Assembly: GCA_013414685.1 (NCBI GenBank) | Contig: CP058704.1 | Coordinates: 720,522-726,939 of the forward strand | Length of the DNA stretch: 6,418 nucleotides | Direction: 5' to 3' | From: Parachlamydiaceae bacterium | Lineage (GTDB): Bacteria; Chlamydiota; Chlamydiia; Chlamydiales; Parachlamydiaceae | In this document: positions 4,853-6,418 of the stretch, in pieces | Layout: every line of letters begins with the position of its first letter | Position numbering within the stretch: the first letter of the stretch is position 1 | Made by a program: the position numbers and the translations under genes | The notes under the pieces: model-generated | What the model saw: only the letters and a program-made list of their open reading frames with translations | Database searches by the model: none | Told to the model about the DNA's origin: nothing

Positions 4853-5702
4853 TCATTGCTTTATTCGATTAACCTGGGCTTCCATTTTATCATAAGAAAC
4901 ACTTAAGCAAATAATTGCCTCTTCAGGAACTCCTAGATCAATTAAAAATTTTTCATTGGGATTAAAGCTTCAGGCAAGGGGTGAAAATGTCCTGAGGAAC
5001 AAGAAAGGATGAAAAGTTTTTTCTTCCCGATTCTATAATAATTGATCACACCTGCGCTTAGCACAGGATTGTTGCCAGCTAAAAGCGTATGGTTGGGACT
5101 GCAAAGAACTGTTTTAGCAAATTCATTTTTCAGTTTGTGGCGTTGATTATAGGAGATGAAAACTTTGTAATCCAACGTTAAAACAAAGTTGTAAGTTTGA
5201 CCAGGCACAAGCTTTTTCACAAGATCTTTAGTTAAACGCTGTTTCGGTAAAAGTTTTACTCTGTTGTGACGATTTACTTCTTCTTCATATAAATGAGTCC
5301 GCTCTGTATCTGTTAGAAGTACGCGTTTAGAAAATGTATTAAAATAGATGTAGGCTGGGTTGCCATTTAGAATGGTTAAACGTCGATCGTAAAAGCGGTC
5401 TGGATAAATCTGAGAAAAATCTGATTATTGACTTCAGTCATTTTTTCAATAAAGGGCTTGCATATTTGCATTTCATGATAAAAGGTCTCTTCTGAAGCAG
5501 TATTTAAAAAATCCAAAAGAACATCGTGAGTGCTTTGGACAAAAAGCAGTTTTTCATAGAGGCCCTGCTCCCCTGACAAAAATTGATCTTCTTCTTTTTG
5601 TAAACTGGTATAACAGTAGGCTAAACTATCTAAAATCTCTTCATGGCTAAAAAGGGGACCATTGAAGGCAAATAGAACTGCAAATAAGAGAATTTTTTTC
5701 AT
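4853..5702 (-). pseudogene. Exported protein of unknown function, two frameshifts
   Basis: ATG 5702 starts MKKILLFAVLFAFNGPLFS, a clear signal peptide probably cut before H-E-E, so the product should be periplasmic or secreted. As written the frame breaks twice. Adding one T in the T5 run at 5419-5415 (minus strand) joins NNQIF to SQIYPDRFYDRRLTILNG. Adding one T in the run at 4948-4944 joins ALIPMKNF to LIDLGVPEEAIICLSVSY and the real end EAQVNRIKQ at 4853. The repaired protein has 283 residues. Other visible parts are an acidic helical N-terminal third, an aromatic beta-rich middle (QTYNFVLTLDYKVFISYN), and a C-S-S-G-H-F-H-P segment whose cysteine and histidines could bind metal or act in catalysis; that last point is speculation. 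I do not recognise the family. The ribosome site is weak. It lies 89 bases after the SEC-C gene on the same strand, so co-transcription is possible. Confidence 0.7.
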
Positions 5703-5791
5703 TATAAAATCGCTTTAAAATTTTGAGATATAATCGCTCCAGCTCAAAAACAATTTTGAAATTGAAGCGAAAAGAGTATCTGGATTTTTCG

Positions 5792-6040
5792 TTACTCTGA
5801 TTTTTCTGCGGGAGGCTGTTCAGAAGTTGTTTCTACGGAAGAGGCTGAGGGTGGTTTTTGTCCAAAAGTTTTGGAAATGGAAGCACCAAAAGTTCTTTCC
5901 ATCAGATTGGGCATGGAAGGTTTATTTAGCCACTTGGCAGTCAGTTTCTTTTTCGTATGTTCTTTGCCCCAGCAGCAGCTTTTATACTTTTTCCCTGATC
6001 CACAAGGACAAGGATCATTGCGGCCGGCTTTTTGTTTCAT
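5792..6040 (-). CDS. Small SEC-C motif zinc-binding protein
   Basis: The SEC-C motif is the zinc-binding tail of SecA and also occurs in small stand-alone proteins. The start is ATG 6040, not the longer upstream frame from 6142: it has AAAGGA 5 bases upstream, and the family motif begins right after it. The 82-residue product reads [20 protein letters not shown], with zinc ligands C11, C13, C22 and C23 (or a nearby histidine in place of one). A basic linker and a proline/serine/glutamate-rich, probably disordered tail follow. It has no signal peptide, so it is cytoplasmic. Its role is unknown; binding to the ribosome or SecB is only a family analogy. It is divergent from the PP-loop gene and is one of the few genes here with no lesion. 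Confidence 0.85.
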   Translation of the reverse strand: MKQKAGRNDPCPCGSGKKYKSCCWGKEHTKKKLTAKWLNKPSMPNLMERTFGASISKTFGQKPPSASSVETTSEQPPAEKSE

Positions 6041-6061
6041 ATGAATCCTTTTATAACTAAA

Positions 6062-6105
6062 TAGTTTATAGACCTTGACTAACTCAAGCAATGTAATATA
6101 AACTA
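6062..6105. promoter_or_regulatory. Compact divergent promoter with nested inverted repeats
   Basis: TAGTTTATA (6062-6070) and TATAAACTA (6097-6105) are perfect 9 bp inverted copies. Each contains a TATAAA box, one facing each way. For the plus strand, TTGACT (6075-6080) and TATAAA (6097-6102) are 16 bases apart, a strong promoter for the gene at 6153. For the minus strand, TTGCTT (6091-6086) lies 15 bases from TATAAA (6070-6065), a weaker promoter for the SEC-C gene. Between them CTTGA (6074-6078) and TCAAG (6084-6088) form an inner inverted repeat over the -35 region, a possible operator. Confidence 0.5.
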
Positions 6106-6152
6106 CTGGATAATTTTTTAAATAAAAACCCTGTTTTTTCAAAAAGCATCTT

Positions 6153-6418
6153 ATGAATTTAAACGTTCCTATCGCTCAACCGCCTTGGTCAGGTCTCGGT
6201 AAAAGATTGGAAAGTGCCTTCCGCAAGGCGCTTTATGATTTTAAAATGCTAGAAGGCAACACAAAAATTACTGTTGCTTTGTCAGGCGGCAAAGATAGCT
6301 TAACTTTGCTGTTTTTGCTCAAAGCGATTTCAGGGAAGGGTTTTCCTGAATTAGAGATTCATGCTGTTTTGGTCGAAGGTGAATTTTCATGCGGAGCTGG
6401 TGTCAACGTGAATTATTT
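6153..6418 (+). CDS. PP-loop ATPase, TtcA-like tRNA 2-thiocytidine synthetase (partial)
   Basis: PP-loop enzymes adenylate their substrate; TtcA members use this to put sulfur on cytidine 32 of tRNA. The first 88 residues are visible and the gene runs off the window. S-G-G-K-D-S at residues 44-49 is the PP-loop that binds ATP, set after a beta strand (K-I-T-V-A-L) and followed by a helix ([10 protein letters not shown]), the order seen in TtcA. A second strand, L-E-I-H-A-V-L-V, follows. The CxxC motifs that would confirm TtcA lie beyond the edge, so TilS or another PP-loop protein is possible. ATG 6153 is the only start after the in-frame TAA at 6123-6125. No clear ribosome site precedes it; the leader would be about 44 bases. 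Confidence 0.8.
   Translation, partial: MNLNVPIAQPPWSGLGKRLESAFRKALYDFKMLEGNTKITVALSGGKDSLTLLFLLKAISGKGFPELEIHAVLVEGEFSCGAGVNVNY

Noticed and set aside
5827..6060. Plus-strand open frame of 77 codons
   Set aside because: It is the antisense of the SEC-C gene, which has the recognisable cysteine motif and a good ribosome site.
1..6418. CRISPR array
   Set aside because: The only repeats are one dispersed pair and one long direct-repeat pair; there is no regular short repeat-spacer series.

Overview
This AT-rich window looks like an accessory stretch of a chlamydia-like endosymbiont genome (Parachlamydiales type). That is an inference from a bacterial gene for a eukaryotic-type F-box protein, a decayed group II intron maturase, many broken genes, and two tRNAs without an encoded CCA end. 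No single marker here proves the taxon.

Layout, left to right. Positions 1-60 hold the start of a minus-strand gene that leaves the window. A degenerate ~145 bp repeat (100-240) is followed by a periplasmic SIMPL/DUF541 (YggE-like) protein (398-1104) whose signal peptide is split from the mature domain by a one-base frameshift. Then come a remnant of an unrecognised gene (1225-1476), a hairpin terminator, and a better preserved second copy of the repeat with 14 bp terminal inverted repeats (1545-1696, MITE-like). A broken YafP-like GNAT acetyltransferase follows (2183-1716, minus). From 2184 to 2835 there is no gene.

The part from about 2608 to 4624 is the most interesting. It is bounded by two direct copies (~70 bp, five differences) of the 3' end of tRNA-Tyr plus its downstream hairpin. 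Homology stops inside the T-loop, which is what site-specific integration into a tRNA 3' end leaves behind. Between the copies lie a frameshifted F-box protein (3295-2836, minus), a group II intron reverse transcriptase/maturase fragment (3430-4002, plus) and a truncated, frameshifted unknown gene (4387 to about 4000, minus). No integrase remains.

Beyond it are tRNA-Tyr(GTA) and tRNA-Thr(TGT) on the minus strand with a shared promoter, a frameshifted exported protein of unknown function (5702-4853), a small SEC-C zinc-motif protein (6040-5792), and, divergently, the start of a TtcA-like PP-loop ATPase (6153 to window end). The last two share a compact divergent promoter built on nested inverted repeats.

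Almost every broken gene here is repaired by changing one base in a short homopolymer (C5, A3/T3, A5, A6, T5). This is either real polymerase slippage in a decaying genome or an error-prone sequence. It should be settled before any gene is called dead. The genes do not form one pathway: host-interaction, envelope and tRNA-modification genes sit among mobile-element debris.
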